Shown piece by piece: positions 42,596-52,299 of a stretch of DNA of 64,000 bases; the stretch's first letter is position 1, and each line of letters opens with the position of its first letter. Under the pieces are notes generated by a model. That model had not been told where the DNA came from, searched no databases, and saw only the letters and a list, made by a program, of their open reading frames with translations. Where the stretch lies: positions 3,100,001 through 3,164,000 of the forward strand of contig NZ_CP071955.1 in assembly GCF_017603965.1 (NCBI RefSeq). The letters run 5' to 3'. The stretch comes from Xanthomonas fragariae. Lineage in GTDB: Bacteria; Pseudomonadota; Gammaproteobacteria; Xanthomonadales; Xanthomonadaceae. The position numbers and the translations under genes were made by a program.

Positions 42596-44104
42596 ATGAA
42601 CAAGACAGACATCGCCCAGGACACCATCAACGCCGCCGTCTGGGCCGCCTGCGACACCTTCCGCGGCACCGTGGACCCCAGCGTCTACAAGGACTATGTG
42701 CTGACCATGCTGTTCCTGAAATACGTCTCCGACGTCTGGCAGGACCATTACGACGACTACAAGACCAAACACGGCAACAAGCCCGGGCTGATCGAAGAGC
42801 TGCTCAAGAACGAGCGTTTCGTACTGCCGCACCGCGCCAACTTCTACACCCTGTACGACCAGCGCCACCGCCCCGGCAACGGCGAGCGCATCGACACCGC
42901 GCTGCACGCCATCGAAGACGCCAACCTGGGCAAGCTGCGCGACGTATTCCAGGACATCAGCTTCAACGCCAACAAGCTCGGCGAGGAACAGCAGAAGAAC
43001 GACCTGCTGCGCCATCTGCTGGAAGACTTCGCCAAGCCCGCGCTCAACCTGCGCCCATCCCGTATCGGCCAGCTCGACATCATCGGCAACGCCTACGAGT
43101 ACCTGATCAAGCATTTCGCCTCCAGCAGCGGCAAAAAGGCCGGCGAGTTCTATACCCCGCCAGAGGTCTCCACGTTGATGGCGCGCCTGATGGATCCGCA
43201 GCAAGGCGACGAGATCTGCGACCCCACCTGCGGCTCCGGCTCGCTGTTGCTCAAGTGCGGCCGGCTGATCCGCGAGCGCACCGGCAGCGGCAAGTACGCG
43301 CTCTACGGCCAGGAGGCCATCGGCAGCACCTGGGCGCTGGCCAAGATGAACATGTTCCTGCATGGCGAGGACAACCACCGTATCGAATGGGGCGACACCA
43401 TTCGCAACCCCAAGCTACTGGCCGGCAACCACCTCAAGGACTTTGACATCGTGGTGGCCAACCCACCGTTCTCGCTGGAAAAATGGGGCCACGACAGCGC
43501 CGACACCGACCCGCACGACCGCTTCCGTCGCGGCCTGCCGCCCCGCACCAAGGGCGACTACGCTTTCATCCTGCACATGATCGCCACCATGAAACCGCGT
43601 ACCGGCCGCATGGCCGTGGTGGTGCCGCACGGTGTGTTGTTCCGTGGCGCCGCCGAAGGCCGCATCCGGCAGAAATTGATCGAAGAAAACCTGCTGGACG
43701 TGGTGATCGGCCTGCCGGAAAAGTTGTTCTACGGCACCGGCATTCCGGCAGCGGTGTTGGTGTTCCGCACCAAGAAGAAAGACAAAAAAGTTTTGTTCAT
43801 CGATGCCAGCCGCCAGTACCAGGACGGCAAGAACCAGAACATGCTGCGCGAGAGCGACTTGCAACGCATCCTGGACACCGTGCAAGCGCGCCAGAACGTA
43901 GACAAATACGCCTACCTGGCCAGTCCGGACGAGATCGCCGGCAACGACTACAACCTCAACATCCCGCGCTACGTGGATATCTTTGAGGAAGAAGCAGAGA
44001 TCGACCTGATGGCCGTGCGCCGCGAGCGCGAGCAGCTCAAGAGCGAACTAGCCAAGCTTGAGGAGCAGATGGCCGGATATCTGAAGGAGCTGGGCTATGA
44101 GTGA
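42596..44104 (+). CDS. hsdM: Type I restriction-modification DNA methyltransferase subunit
   Basis: A 502-residue N6-adenine methyltransferase. The N-terminal HsdM helical domain (KDYVLTMLFLKYVSDVWQDH) is followed by SAM motif I DPTCGSGSLLL (about 208) and catalytic motif IV NPPF (about 288). The C-terminal coiled coil (MAVRREREQLKSELAKLEEQ) contacts HsdS. The last eight bases overlap the next gene, so the operon is tightly coupled. Confidence 0.96.
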   Translation: MNKTDIAQDTINAAVWAACDTFRGTVDPSVYKDYVLTMLFLKYVSDVWQDHYDDYKTKHGNKPGLIEELLKNERFVLPHRANFYTLYDQRHRPGNGERIDTALHAIEDANLGKLRDVFQDISFNANKLGEEQQKNDLLRHLLEDFAKPALNLRPSRIGQLDIIGNAYEYLIKHFASSSGKKAGEFYTPPEVSTLMARLMDPQQGDEICDPTCGSGSLLLKCGRLIRERTGSGKYALYGQEAIGSTWALAKMNMFLHGEDNHRIEWGDTIRNPKLLAGNHLKDFDIVVANPPFSLEKWGHDSADTDPHDRFRRGLPPRTKGDYAFILHMIATMKPRTGRMAVVVPHGVLFRGAAEGRIRQKLIEENLLDVVIGLPEKLFYGTGIPAAVLVFRTKKKDKKVLFIDASRQYQDGKNQNMLRESDLQRILDTVQARQNVDKYAYLASPDEIAGNDYNLNIPRYVDIFEEEAEIDLMAVRREREQLKSELAKLEEQMAGYLKELGYE

Positions 44105-44951
44105 GAAGAAAACCGACATCGCCACCGATGCAATCGATGGATTGGCCGCTCACGAAGGCGCAGCGGTGCGACGCACCTGGCATGCAGATCAGTGGTGGTT
44201 TGCGGTGATCGATCTGGTCAGTGCACTGACCGATTCGGAAAGCCCGGAAAGTTATCTGCGCAACCTGCGTCGTCGCGATGAAGAGCTCTCCCGCAGTTGG
44301 GACACCTTGGTCACGCCCCTGCGAGTGGCCACGGCGGGCGGGCCGCAACTGTTGAATTGCACAACGCTGGAAGGCGCGCTGCGCATCATTCAATCGATCC
44401 CCTCGCCCAAGGCCGAACCCTTCAAACGCTGGCTGGCGCGCATCGGCAACGAACGCATCCAGGGCGAGGAGGCCGTCGAGTTCGATGCCCTGAGCGAAAA
44501 CCAGCGCCGCCTGTTCCTGCGTGATCAGATGAGCCAGCACAACAAGGATCTGGCCGCGGCGGCCAAACAGGCCGGCGTGGAGACGCCGCTGGAGTACGCC
44601 GTCTTCCAGGATCACGGCTACAAGGGCTTGTATGGCGGCCTGGGCGCAAAGGACATCCACGCGCGCAAGGCCCTGAAGAAAAGCCAGACGATCCTCGACC
44701 ACATGGGCAGCACCGAACTGGCGGCCAACCTGTTCCGTGCCACGCAGGCCGAAGAAAAGCTGCGCCGCGAGAACGTGCAGTGCAAGACGGCCGCCAATCG
44801 GACGCATCTGGAGGTGGGCCAGACGGTACGCAAGACCATCCAGGAACTGGGCGGAACCTTGCCGGAGAACCTGCCTGCACCGGAAACCAGCATCAAGCGG
44901 CTGCAGAAGGATGCCAAGCCGGCATTGGGCAACGACAAGGCCAAGAAATGA
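44097..44951 (+). CDS. DinD/BRO-N family protein inside the restriction operon
   Basis: A 284-residue protein overlapping hsdM by eight bases. The N-terminus resembles a BRO-N/prophage antirepressor domain (RRTWHADQWWFAVIDLVSAL, then SYLRNLRRRDEELSRSW). The rest resembles DNA-damage-inducible DinD (FLRDQMSQHNKDLAAAAKQA, then LGAKDIHARKALKKSQ). Such genes recur inside type I operons. E. coli DinD inhibits RecA filaments; a role in sparing the host during restriction is an inference. Confidence 0.85.
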   Translation: MSEKKTDIATDAIDGLAAHEGAAVRRTWHADQWWFAVIDLVSALTDSESPESYLRNLRRRDEELSRSWDTLVTPLRVATAGGPQLLNCTTLEGALRIIQSIPSPKAEPFKRWLARIGNERIQGEEAVEFDALSENQRRLFLRDQMSQHNKDLAAAAKQAGVETPLEYAVFQDHGYKGLYGGLGAKDIHARKALKKSQTILDHMGSTELAANLFRATQAEEKLRRENVQCKTAANRTHLEVGQTVRKTIQELGGTLPENLPAPETSIKRLQKDAKPALGNDKAKK

Positions 44952-44989
44952 ACAGCCACCTGTGCGCCCGGCAAATCAAGCACTTGCCG

Positions 44990-45020
44990 CAAGGGGGGGG
45001 TCAATTTGACCCCCCCCTTG
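44990..45020. repeat. Perfect inverted repeat with G8/C8 tracts
   Basis: CAAGGGGGGGGTCAA and TTGACCCCCCCCTTG form a 15-bp perfect stem around a single T, in the gap between the DinD-like gene and rhuM. There is no T-run. Homopolymer tracts of eight are prone to slippage. Confidence 0.9.
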
Positions 45021-45107
45021 CCTGGGCCATCCCGACAACGGCGGCACCTGGCGTGCGGCAATCGGTCTTCCGGGTTCCGCGGACCGCCTGCCGGGAGTGG
45101 CCCAGCG

Positions 45108-46220
45108 ATGCATAAGCGCCCACATCCTGACAAGGCAACCCCCTCGGCCACCGCAGGTGCCGAGGGGGCGGGCGACACGCACGGCGAACTGGTGCTCTAC
45201 GCCACCGAGGACGGCGCAACCCGCTTCTACCTGCGCGCCGAGAACGGCAGCGTCTGGCTCAGCCAGCTGGAGCTGGCCGCGCTGTTCCAGACCTCCGTCC
45301 CCAACATCAACATCCACATCAGGAACGTCCTGGCGGAAGGCGAACTGCAGGCCAGGGCAACCATTAAAGATGACTTAATGGTTCGGACCGAGGGCACCCG
45401 CCAGGTCCGGCGGCCGCTGAAGCTCTACAACCTGGACATGATCCTGGCCATCGGCTACCGGGTGAAATCCCCGCGCGGCACCCAGTTCCGCCAGTGGGCC
45501 ACCACCCACCTCAAAGAGTACCTGGTCAAGGGCTTCGTCATGGACGACGCGCGCCTGAAGGAACCGGCTGGCTGGGACCACTTCGACGAACTGCTGGAAC
45601 GCATCCGCGACATCCGTGTCTCGGAGAAGCGGTTCTACCAGAAGATCCGCGACCTGTTCGCGCTGTCGGTGGATTACCGCGACGACGACACCGCCACCGG
45701 CCAGTTCTTTGCCATGGTGCAGAACAAGATGCTCTACGCCGTCACCCAGAAGACCGCCGCCCAACTGGTGGTGGAACGTGCCGACCCCGACCAGCCCAAC
45801 ATGGCGCTGACCGGCTGGAAGGCCGGCCGCGTGCGCAAGACCGATGTCATCGTGGCCAAAAACTACCTGACTGCTGATGAGGTCACGCAGCTGAACCGCA
45901 TCGCCGCGATGTTCCTGGACTACGCCGAGGACCGCGCCAGCCAGCGCCAGGACCTGCGCATGGACGACTGGCGCCATTACGTGGACCGCTTTGTCGAATT
46001 CAACGAACGGCCGCTGCTGAAGGATGCCGGCACCGTCAGCCACGAGCGCATGCAGCAGATCGTGCATGAGCGCTATGCGGTGTTCGATGCCAAGCGGCGC
46101 AAGGCAGAAGCCCTGGCGGCGGATGTCGAGGACATCGAGGCGCTGGAGTCGCTGGAGAAGTCGGCGCGGAAGGCAGGCAAGCATATTGATAGCAATACCG
46201 GGGATAGTGATGCTTCCTGA
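45108..46220 (+). CDS. RhuM-family protein inside the restriction operon
   Basis: A 370-residue protein matching the RhuM virulence-protein family: LRAENGSVWLSQLELAALFQ, VPNINIHIRNVL, LYNLDMILAIGYRVKSPRGT, FRQWATTHLKEYLVKGFVMD and a C-terminal domain with NKMLYAVTQKTAAQLVVERA. ATG 45108 has GGGAG upstream; the frame to 45006 starts inside the G8/C8 palindrome. The stop overlaps hsdS by 11 bases. RhuM genes are commonly found inside type I operons, but their biochemical role there is not settled. Confidence 0.88.
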   Translation: MHKRPHPDKATPSATAGAEGAGDTHGELVLYATEDGATRFYLRAENGSVWLSQLELAALFQTSVPNINIHIRNVLAEGELQARATIKDDLMVRTEGTRQVRRPLKLYNLDMILAIGYRVKSPRGTQFRQWATTHLKEYLVKGFVMDDARLKEPAGWDHFDELLERIRDIRVSEKRFYQKIRDLFALSVDYRDDDTATGQFFAMVQNKMLYAVTQKTAAQLVVERADPDQPNMALTGWKAGRVRKTDVIVAKNYLTADEVTQLNRIAAMFLDYAEDRASQRQDLRMDDWRHYVDRFVEFNERPLLKDAGTVSHERMQQIVHERYAVFDAKRRKAEALAADVEDIEALESLEKSARKAGKHIDSNTGDSDAS

Positions 46221-47418
46221 TGGCTGGCGACGCACAACACTGGGCAATATTGGCTCCATAAAATCCGGGAGCACGCCTGCACGCTCTCAACAAGACCGCT
46301 ATTTCGTAAACGGAAAGTGGCCATGGGTTAAAACAATGGACCTTACGAACTCAGTCATATTGAAGACAGACGAACTCATCACCGATGCGGCATTGAATGA
46401 ATCTTCCTGCAAGATTTTCCCTGCGGGCACGGTATTGGTTGCCATGTACGGAGGCTTAAAGCAAATTGGGCGCACCGGCCTACTGCAAGAAGAAAGTGCG
46501 GTCAATCAAGCAATCTCTGCCCTTGATGTTGAACGAAATCAAGCGCACCCAGAGTTCATCCTACATTGGCTCAACGGAAACGTTGAGGCATGGAAGAACT
46601 TCGCTGCCAGCAGCAGAAAGGATCCGAATATCACTCGGGAGAACGTCTGTGACTTTCCGGTCATTCTTCCGACTTTAGGAGAGCAGCGCCGCATCGCCCA
46701 CATCCTCTCCACCTGGGATCAAGCCATCGCCACTACGGAGCGGCTACTCGCGAACACGCGCAATTGCGTAGAGATTCTGAGCAATGCGTTGCTGACGGGC
46801 CGTAAAAGATTTGATGGTCACGCTGCGTGGCAGTCCAAGCCATTGTCTGAAATGATCTGCGAGAGCCGCGTGGTTGGATCGGGTGGTGATGTAGCCAAGA
46901 AGATCACAGTCAAGCTCTATGGCAAAGGTGTTGTCGGCAAGTCTGACAAGCGCGCCGGAAGCGAATCCACGCAGTATTACCGCCGGTCTTCCGGGCAGTT
47001 CATCTACAGCAAGCTCGATTTCTTGAACGGTGCATTTGGCCGGATTCCGGCATCACTGGACGGATACGAGAGCACGCTTGACCTACCCGCCTTCGACTTC
47101 CTGGAAGGCATAGATCCCAGGTGGTTCCTGCAATACGTTTCCAGGGAGGCGTTCTACACGGGCCACTTAGGCTTGGCAAACGGCGGCCGCAAGGCACGGC
47201 GTGTCAATCCGAAGGACTTGTTACGCATCTGCGTTCCAACACCATGTCTCAAAGAGCAAACACGCATTGCTGATGCCATAGAGGCTGCGCTCAGCGCCGT
47301 TTCGATCCAAGAACGGCATCTCATGCTGATGCGACAGGAAAAATCCGCCCTGATGTCCCAACTCCTCACCGGCAAACGCCGCGTGCGCTTGCCCACCGAC
47401 GAGGCCGCACACGCATGA
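46210..47418 (+). CDS. hsdS: Type I restriction specificity subunit, two TRDs
   Basis: A 402-residue HsdS starting MLPDGWRRTTLGNIGSIKSG. TRD1 (about 1-155) ends at the conserved LPTLGEQRRIAHILSTWDQA helix. TRD2 (about 215-350) ends at CLKEQTRIADAIEAALSAVS and the distal LMSQLLTGKRRVRLP. Base composition falls sharply in TRD1 (46230-46680), as expected for exchanged recognition domains. It overlaps rhuM by 11 bases and hsdR by four. The target sequence cannot be read from the protein. Confidence 0.94.
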   Translation: MLPDGWRRTTLGNIGSIKSGSTPARSQQDRYFVNGKWPWVKTMDLTNSVILKTDELITDAALNESSCKIFPAGTVLVAMYGGLKQIGRTGLLQEESAVNQAISALDVERNQAHPEFILHWLNGNVEAWKNFAASSRKDPNITRENVCDFPVILPTLGEQRRIAHILSTWDQAIATTERLLANTRNCVEILSNALLTGRKRFDGHAAWQSKPLSEMICESRVVGSGGDVAKKITVKLYGKGVVGKSDKRAGSESTQYYRRSSGQFIYSKLDFLNGAFGRIPASLDGYESTLDLPAFDFLEGIDPRWFLQYVSREAFYTGHLGLANGGRKARRVNPKDLLRICVPTPCLKEQTRIADAIEAALSAVSIQERHLMLMRQEKSALMSQLLTGKRRVRLPTDEAAHA

Positions 47419-50400
47419 CCCACAGCGCCCCGGACACCCGCGAACAGGCCAGCGCGCAGCTGCCGGCATTGCACCTGCTGTGCAACCTGGGCTGGCGCTA
47501 CCTCAGCAGTGCGCACTGCCTGGCGCTGCGTGGCAGCACCCGCGAGGTGCTGTTGCTGCCGCGCCTGATCGAGACGTTGCAGAGCCGTCGCTTCGACTAC
47601 AAGGGGCAGACCTACCCGCTCTCGCCGAGTGGCATCGACCAGATCGTGCGCGAGCTATCGGCGCTGCCGCTGGGCGATGGCCTGTTAGCTGCCAATGAGC
47701 GGCTGTATCAGCTGTTGACGCTGGGCATCACCGTCACCGAGTTCATGCCCGACGGCAAGAAGCACCAGCCCACCATCGCGGTGATCGACTGGGGCGATGC
47801 AGCCCACAACCTGTGGGACATCACCGAAGAGTGCGAGGTGCTGTCCACCCACGGCACGCATACGCGCACGCCCGACATCGTGGGCTACGTCAACGGCATC
47901 CCGCTGGTGGTGATCGAAACCAAGCGCGCCGATGCCGGGCATGCCGGCAAGTCGATGGTGGCCGAAGCGGTCAGCCAGCAATTGCGCAACCAGCGGGCAG
48001 AAGAGATTCCGCAGTTGTTCGCCTATGCGCAACTGTTACTGGCCATCAGCCTGACCGAGGCGCGCTACGGCACCACGCAGACCCCGGCCACGTTCTGGGC
48101 GCGTTGGCGCGACGAGCAGGTCGACCAGGCGCAGCTGCGCCGCCTCAAGAACCTGCCGCTGCCTGCGGCCACGCGCGATGCACTGCTGGCAGGCAAGCCG
48201 GCCCCGCTGCGGGCCTACTGCCAGGCGCTGTGGGCCAAGCCCATGCTGCCCACCGAGCAGGATCTCCTGTTGGCCGGGTTGCTCACCCCGGCCAAGCTGC
48301 TGGAGGTGCTGCGCGGCTTTGTGCTGTTCGACCGCAAGGTCGGCAAGATCGTGGCGCGTTACCAGCAGTTCTTCGGCATCCGCGCATTGCTGGCGCAGAT
48401 CCGCACACATCGCCCCGACGGCGGACGCCAGGGCGGCGTGCTGTGGCACACCACCGGCTCGGGCAAGAGCTTCACCATGGTGTTTCTGACCAAGGCGCTG
48501 GTGCTGGATGCGGCATTGACCCAGTGCCGCGTGCTGGTGGTGACCGACCGTACCGACCTGGAGGCGCAGCTGGCGCGCAACTTCATCAGCGGCGGCGCGT
48601 TCGGCTCGTCCGTCGGCACCAAAAAGGATGGCGAGCACAGCAAGGCCACGACCGGCCGCGATCTGGCGCGCCGCATCGGCCAGGGCAGCGAGCGCATTAC
48701 CTTCTCGCTGGTGCAGAAGTTCACCACCGCCGCCAAGCTGCCCGAGTGCCACAACGCCTCGGCCGATTTGATCGTGCTGGTGGATGAGGGCCACCGCAGC
48801 CACGGCGGCGAAACTCACGAGCGCATGCGCAAGGCGCTACCCAATGCGGCCTACCTGGCGTTCACCGGCACCCCGCTGCTCAAGAACGAGAAAGCCGCCA
48901 ACACGTTCGGCCCGATCCTGCATGCCTACACGATGCAGCGCGCAGTCGAAGATCAGACCGTGGCCCCGCTGCTATACGAAGAACGCGTGCCGGAGCTGGA
49001 GGTCAACGAGGCGGCGGTCACCCGCTGGTTCGACAAGATCACCGCCGGTCTCTCGGACGCGCAGAGCGCGGATCTGAAAAAGAAGTTCGCCAGCAAGCGC
49101 GCCATTTATGGGGCGGCCAACCGCATAGAACTGATCGCCTGGGACATCGCGGCGCATTTCAACGAGAACATCAAACCGTTGGGCCTGAAGGGCCAGCTGG
49201 CGACCGACAGCAAGCGCGACGCCATCCGCTACAAGCGCGCTCTGGACGAAACCGGCCTGGTGACAGGCGCGGTGGTGATCTCCCCGCCCGATACCCGCGA
49301 GGGCAACAGCGACGTCGATGAAGACACCCTGCCCGATGTACAGAAATGGTGGAAGCAGGCCATCACCGACCAACGGCTGGACCCGCAGGAGTACGAGCGG
49401 CAGACCGTGCGCGACTTCGGTGGCGACGGCGATCCGGATCTGCTCATCGTGGTGGACAAGCTGCTCACCGGCTTCGATGAACCGCGCAACGCGGTGCTCT
49501 ACATCGACAAACCGCTCAAGGGCCACAACCTGATCCAGGCGGTGGCGCGCGTGAACCGTCTGCACGACGCCAAGCGCTGCGGCATCTTGGTGGACTATCG
49601 CGGCATCCTGACCGAACTGGACACAGCGGTACGCGCGTATCAGGACCTGGAAACACGTACCCAAGGCGGCTTCGACGTGGCCGATATCGAGGACCTGTAC
49701 CAGGCGATCAGCACCGAATACAAGCGCTTGCCTGCGCTCAATGCCAGGCTGTGGGCGTTCTTCGACGGGCTGGCCAGCCATGACGACCCGGAGCAGTTCC
49801 GGCAGCGCCTGAGCCCGCGCTTCGTGCATGACGAAGACGGCACCGACCATGACGCGCGGCAGAAACTGCGCGACGATTTTTCCGCCGCGCTGACCGAGTT
49901 CGGTCTATGCCTGCAGACCGCACTCTCCTCGCGCAGCTTCTTTGAAGACGCTGCTTTTCCGGATGCCTTGATCGACCGCTACAAGCGCGACCTGCGCTTC
50001 TTCTCCGGGCTGCGCAGGACCGCACGCCAGGACGCGATGGAAACCGTGGACTACAGCATCTACGAAGAGCAGATCCGCAAGCTGGTGGACAAACAGGTGA
50101 TTGGCCGCGAGGTGCGCGAATCGCCGGGTGCGTACGTCGTGCATGCATTGGGCAAGCGCGACGATCCGCAGACCTGGTCGGAGGAGAAGACCCGCAACGA
50201 GGCCGATCTGATCCAGACGCGTCTGCGCAAGACCATCGAGCAGGAGTTGGCCAGCGACCCGTACGCGCAAAAAGTCTTCGGCGAGCTGTTGCGTGAAGCC
50301 ATTGCCGAGGCAGAAGCCATGTTCGATCACCCGTTGAAGCAGTACGCCGTGTTCAAGGCGTTCGAGCAGCACCTGGAAGCCAGGCAAATACCGGGCATTC

Positions 50401-50705
50401 CAGCGCCATTGACAGACAACCCGCATGCCCGTGCCTACTACGGCGCGATTCTGCTGGAGTTGGGAGAACACGCCGTACACGCCAACAGCGCTGCCGAAGT
50501 GACGCAACTGGCCGATCTGGCGCTGACCATCGATGGCGTGGTGCGCACCGCCATTGCCGAGAACTCGTTGAACCTGCACAGCATCGAGTCGCAGATTCGT
50601 CAGACATTGCTTCCGCCCATTTTCGATCTGGTCGGGCTGGACCATGCCAAGGCCATCGTGGAGCAGGTCGTGCAGATCACACGCATTGGGCTCAGCCGCA
50701 CGTGA
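47415..50705 (+). CDS. hsdR: Type I restriction endonuclease/translocase subunit
   Basis: A 1096-residue HsdR. The N-terminal PD-(D/E)xK nuclease has TPDIVGYVNGIPLVVIETKR (Asp near 154, Glu-Thr-Lys near 168). The SF2 translocase has Walker A TTGSGKSF (about 346), the DEAH-like box VDEGHR (about 457), AFTGTPL, and motif VI QAVARVNRLHDAKRCG. The C-terminal helical domain binds HsdM. It is full length with no frameshift, so restriction should be active. It overlaps hsdS and the next gene by four bases each. Confidence 0.96.
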   Translation: MTHSAPDTREQASAQLPALHLLCNLGWRYLSSAHCLALRGSTREVLLLPRLIETLQSRRFDYKGQTYPLSPSGIDQIVRELSALPLGDGLLAANERLYQLLTLGITVTEFMPDGKKHQPTIAVIDWGDAAHNLWDITEECEVLSTHGTHTRTPDIVGYVNGIPLVVIETKRADAGHAGKSMVAEAVSQQLRNQRAEEIPQLFAYAQLLLAISLTEARYGTTQTPATFWARWRDEQVDQAQLRRLKNLPLPAATRDALLAGKPAPLRAYCQALWAKPMLPTEQDLLLAGLLTPAKLLEVLRGFVLFDRKVGKIVARYQQFFGIRALLAQIRTHRPDGGRQGGVLWHTTGSGKSFTMVFLTKALVLDAALTQCRVLVVTDRTDLEAQLARNFISGGAFGSSVGTKKDGEHSKATTGRDLARRIGQGSERITFSLVQKFTTAAKLPECHNASADLIVLVDEGHRSHGGETHERMRKALPNAAYLAFTGTPLLKNEKAANTFGPILHAYTMQRAVEDQTVAPLLYEERVPELEVNEAAVTRWFDKITAGLSDAQSADLKKKFASKRAIYGAANRIELIAWDIAAHFNENIKPLGLKGQLATDSKRDAIRYKRALDETGLVTGAVVISPPDTREGNSDVDEDTLPDVQKWWKQAITDQRLDPQEYERQTVRDFGGDGDPDLLIVVDKLLTGFDEPRNAVLYIDKPLKGHNLIQAVARVNRLHDAKRCGILVDYRGILTELDTAVRAYQDLETRTQGGFDVADIEDLYQAISTEYKRLPALNARLWAFFDGLASHDDPEQFRQRLSPRFVHDEDGTDHDARQKLRDDFSAALTEFGLCLQTALSSRSFFEDAAFPDALIDRYKRDLRFFSGLRRTARQDAMETVDYSIYEEQIRKLVDKQVIGREVRESPGAYVVHALGKRDDPQTWSEEKTRNEADLIQTRLRKTIEQELASDPYAQKVFGELLREAIAEAEAMFDHPLKQYAVFKAFEQHLEARQIPGIPAPLTDNPHARAYYGAILLELGEHAVHANSAAEVTQLADLALTIDGVVRTAIAENSLNLHSIESQIRQTLLPPIFDLVGLDHAKAIVEQVVQITRIGLSRT

Positions 50706-51448
50706 CGCCAGTTCAGACCGAAGCCCAACTGGTGGTGACCTACGGCGAGCGCCGCATCCGCTGCCAGATCCACCGATCTGCACTGCGGCACACCCAGCGC
50801 GTGGCCATCCATGTGGAACCCGATGGCCGCGTAAGGCTGGATGCCCCACTGCACGCGACCGACGCCCAGATCAGACGGGCATTGACGCAGCGCGCACGCT
50901 GGATCCACTTGCACTTGGTAGAAATCGAAAACCGGCTGGGGCATATCACCCCACGCGAATACGTCAGCGGGGAAACCGTGCTGTATCTGGGCCGACGCTA
51001 TCGCCTGAAGGTAATCGTTGACGAGCGATTGTACGGTGTGCGCTTGCATGGCGGCCACGTCGAAACGCGCGTGCAGACACGTGCGCCCGAAACGGTGCGC
51101 GCAGCGCTGGAACACTGGCAGCGCGAGCGTGCCGGGGTGGTATTGCCGCAGCGCATGGCCGACATGGCCCACCAACTCGGCTGGATTAAACATTTACCTG
51201 CCCTGTCGTTGCGGAGGATGCGGCGCCAATGGGGCAGTTGCTCGCCTTTGGGAAAGATCAGCCTGAATCTCGGCCTGATTCGCGTTCCGGGCGCATGCAT
51301 CGATTACGTCATTTTGCACGAGCTGTGTCACCTGAAGGTCCACCATCACGGCAAGGCCTTTTATCGCCTGCTCGATGCCCATATGCCGGATTGGCGACGC
51401 ACCAAGCAACGCCTGGACGACATGGCCGAGCTCGCGCTGCGCAACTGA
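50702..51448 (+). CDS. YgjP-like M48-type zinc metallopeptidase
   Basis: A 248-residue protein with GTG start overlapping the hsdR stop. Family signature of YgjP/WLM proteins: RRMRRQWGSCSPLGKISLNL, then VILHELCHLKVHHHGKAFYR with zinc ligands His-x3-His (about 205-209) and a further His, then MPDWRRTKQRLDD. Such genes regularly close type I restriction operons. The substrate is unknown; turnover of HsdR or of DNA-protein crosslinks are only ideas. The stop is directly followed by repeat copy D. Confidence 0.88.
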   Translation: MTPVQTEAQLVVTYGERRIRCQIHRSALRHTQRVAIHVEPDGRVRLDAPLHATDAQIRRALTQRARWIHLHLVEIENRLGHITPREYVSGETVLYLGRRYRLKVIVDERLYGVRLHGGHVETRVQTRAPETVRAALEHWQRERAGVVLPQRMADMAHQLGWIKHLPALSLRRMRRQWGSCSPLGKISLNLGLIRVPGACIDYVILHELCHLKVHHHGKAFYRLLDAHMPDWRRTKQRLDDMAELALRN

Positions 51449-51589
51449 GAGCGGCTAACAAAACGTAGCGAGCAGTCGTCAGGTGGGTGCGGACAGCGCG
51501 GAGGAACCGCAGTGTACGCGTGGTACATGCCGATTCCGAGCACCGGCCGCGCCCGCCTGGCGGCGACGCAGTCGTTTTGTTAGCCCCTC
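51449..51589 (+). repeat. MITE-like repeat, copy D (right flank of restriction island)
   Basis: 141 bp, same orientation as copy C and differing from it at only a handful of positions. It begins one base after the YgjP-like stop codon. Confidence 0.93.
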
Positions 51590-51917
51590 TAAGCAGGGCC
51601 GCAGGCAGCCACACAGGTATCGCTCACCCGGTCCCGAACGGTGTCGGGTCGTCTTTTGCCGGCGACGCGTTGTCGGATCGACAGGATGCTTCACCAGAAA
51701 GTGAACCAGACCAGTCGGAGCAACCTGCATTTGGAACAGCGGCCCTTCAGACCGCACCGCGCCAGCCGCTCTCTGAGCGTTCGCTGCCTACGCACCTTCC
51801 GCTACCTGTGTGGTATCGGACCGATGCCATCCCAGGCCAGATCGCCGGCGCACGGCAGCGACACATTCCCGTCGTTTCATCGAGCAACGGTCAGTTCGTG
51901 AGTTCCAGGAGCGTTTC
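51590..51917. other. Spacer between repeat D and a small gene
   Basis: No supported gene. A frame running out of repeat D through here (to 52050) lacks a start outside the repeat and shows no recognisable domain. It could be a decayed gene. Confidence 0.4.
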
Positions 51918-52133
51918 ATGTCGTCGTCCACCGTTACGCAAGACCCTGTCTCCGCAGTTCTGGAGCAGCCCCAGCACGCTTTTGCCCAACACGTCCACAG
52001 CAAGCACACCCACAGCCGACCGATCGGCAGCACCGAAGCGGCGCATCTGATGACGTTCCTGTGCCAGACCCATTCGGCCAAACAGCCGCAGATCCTGCTG
52101 CCGCCGCAGGTGCGCGACCACAGCGCCGCCTGA
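51918..52133 (+). CDS. Small hypothetical protein, 71 aa
   Basis: ATG 51918 (MSSSTVTQDPVSAVLEQ) has CAGGAG seven bases upstream. The protein is polar and His-rich (HAFAQHVHSKHTHSRP) with no membrane segment. It ends six bases before repeat copy E, so it is enclosed by repeats D and E. I do not recognise the family and no PIP box is visible. Confidence 0.5.
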   Translation: MSSSTVTQDPVSAVLEQPQHAFAQHVHSKHTHSRPIGSTEAAHLMTFLCQTHSAKQPQILLPPQVRDHSAA

Positions 52134-52139
52134 ACGTTA

Positions 52140-52276
52140 GAACGGCTAACAAACCGACTGCACCGCCACCTGGCGGGTGTGGATGGCGCGCTCGGAACCA
52201 GCGTGTCCGAGTGATGTCGATTCCTACCACCGTCAGTGCGCGCCTGGCGGCTGCACAATAGTTTTGTTAGCCACTC
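52140..52276 (-). repeat. MITE-like repeat, copy E (inverted)
   Basis: Ends GAACGGCTAACAAACCG and TAGTTTTGTTAGCCACTCC. The body aligns with copy A orientation but is the most diverged of the complete copies. Confidence 0.85.
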
Positions 52277-52299
52277 CACACACACACAATCGAACAAAC

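Noticed and set aside
51487..52050. A 187-codon frame running out of repeat D
   Set aside because: Its start lies inside the repeat, and it overlaps the better-supported 71-codon gene at 51918.
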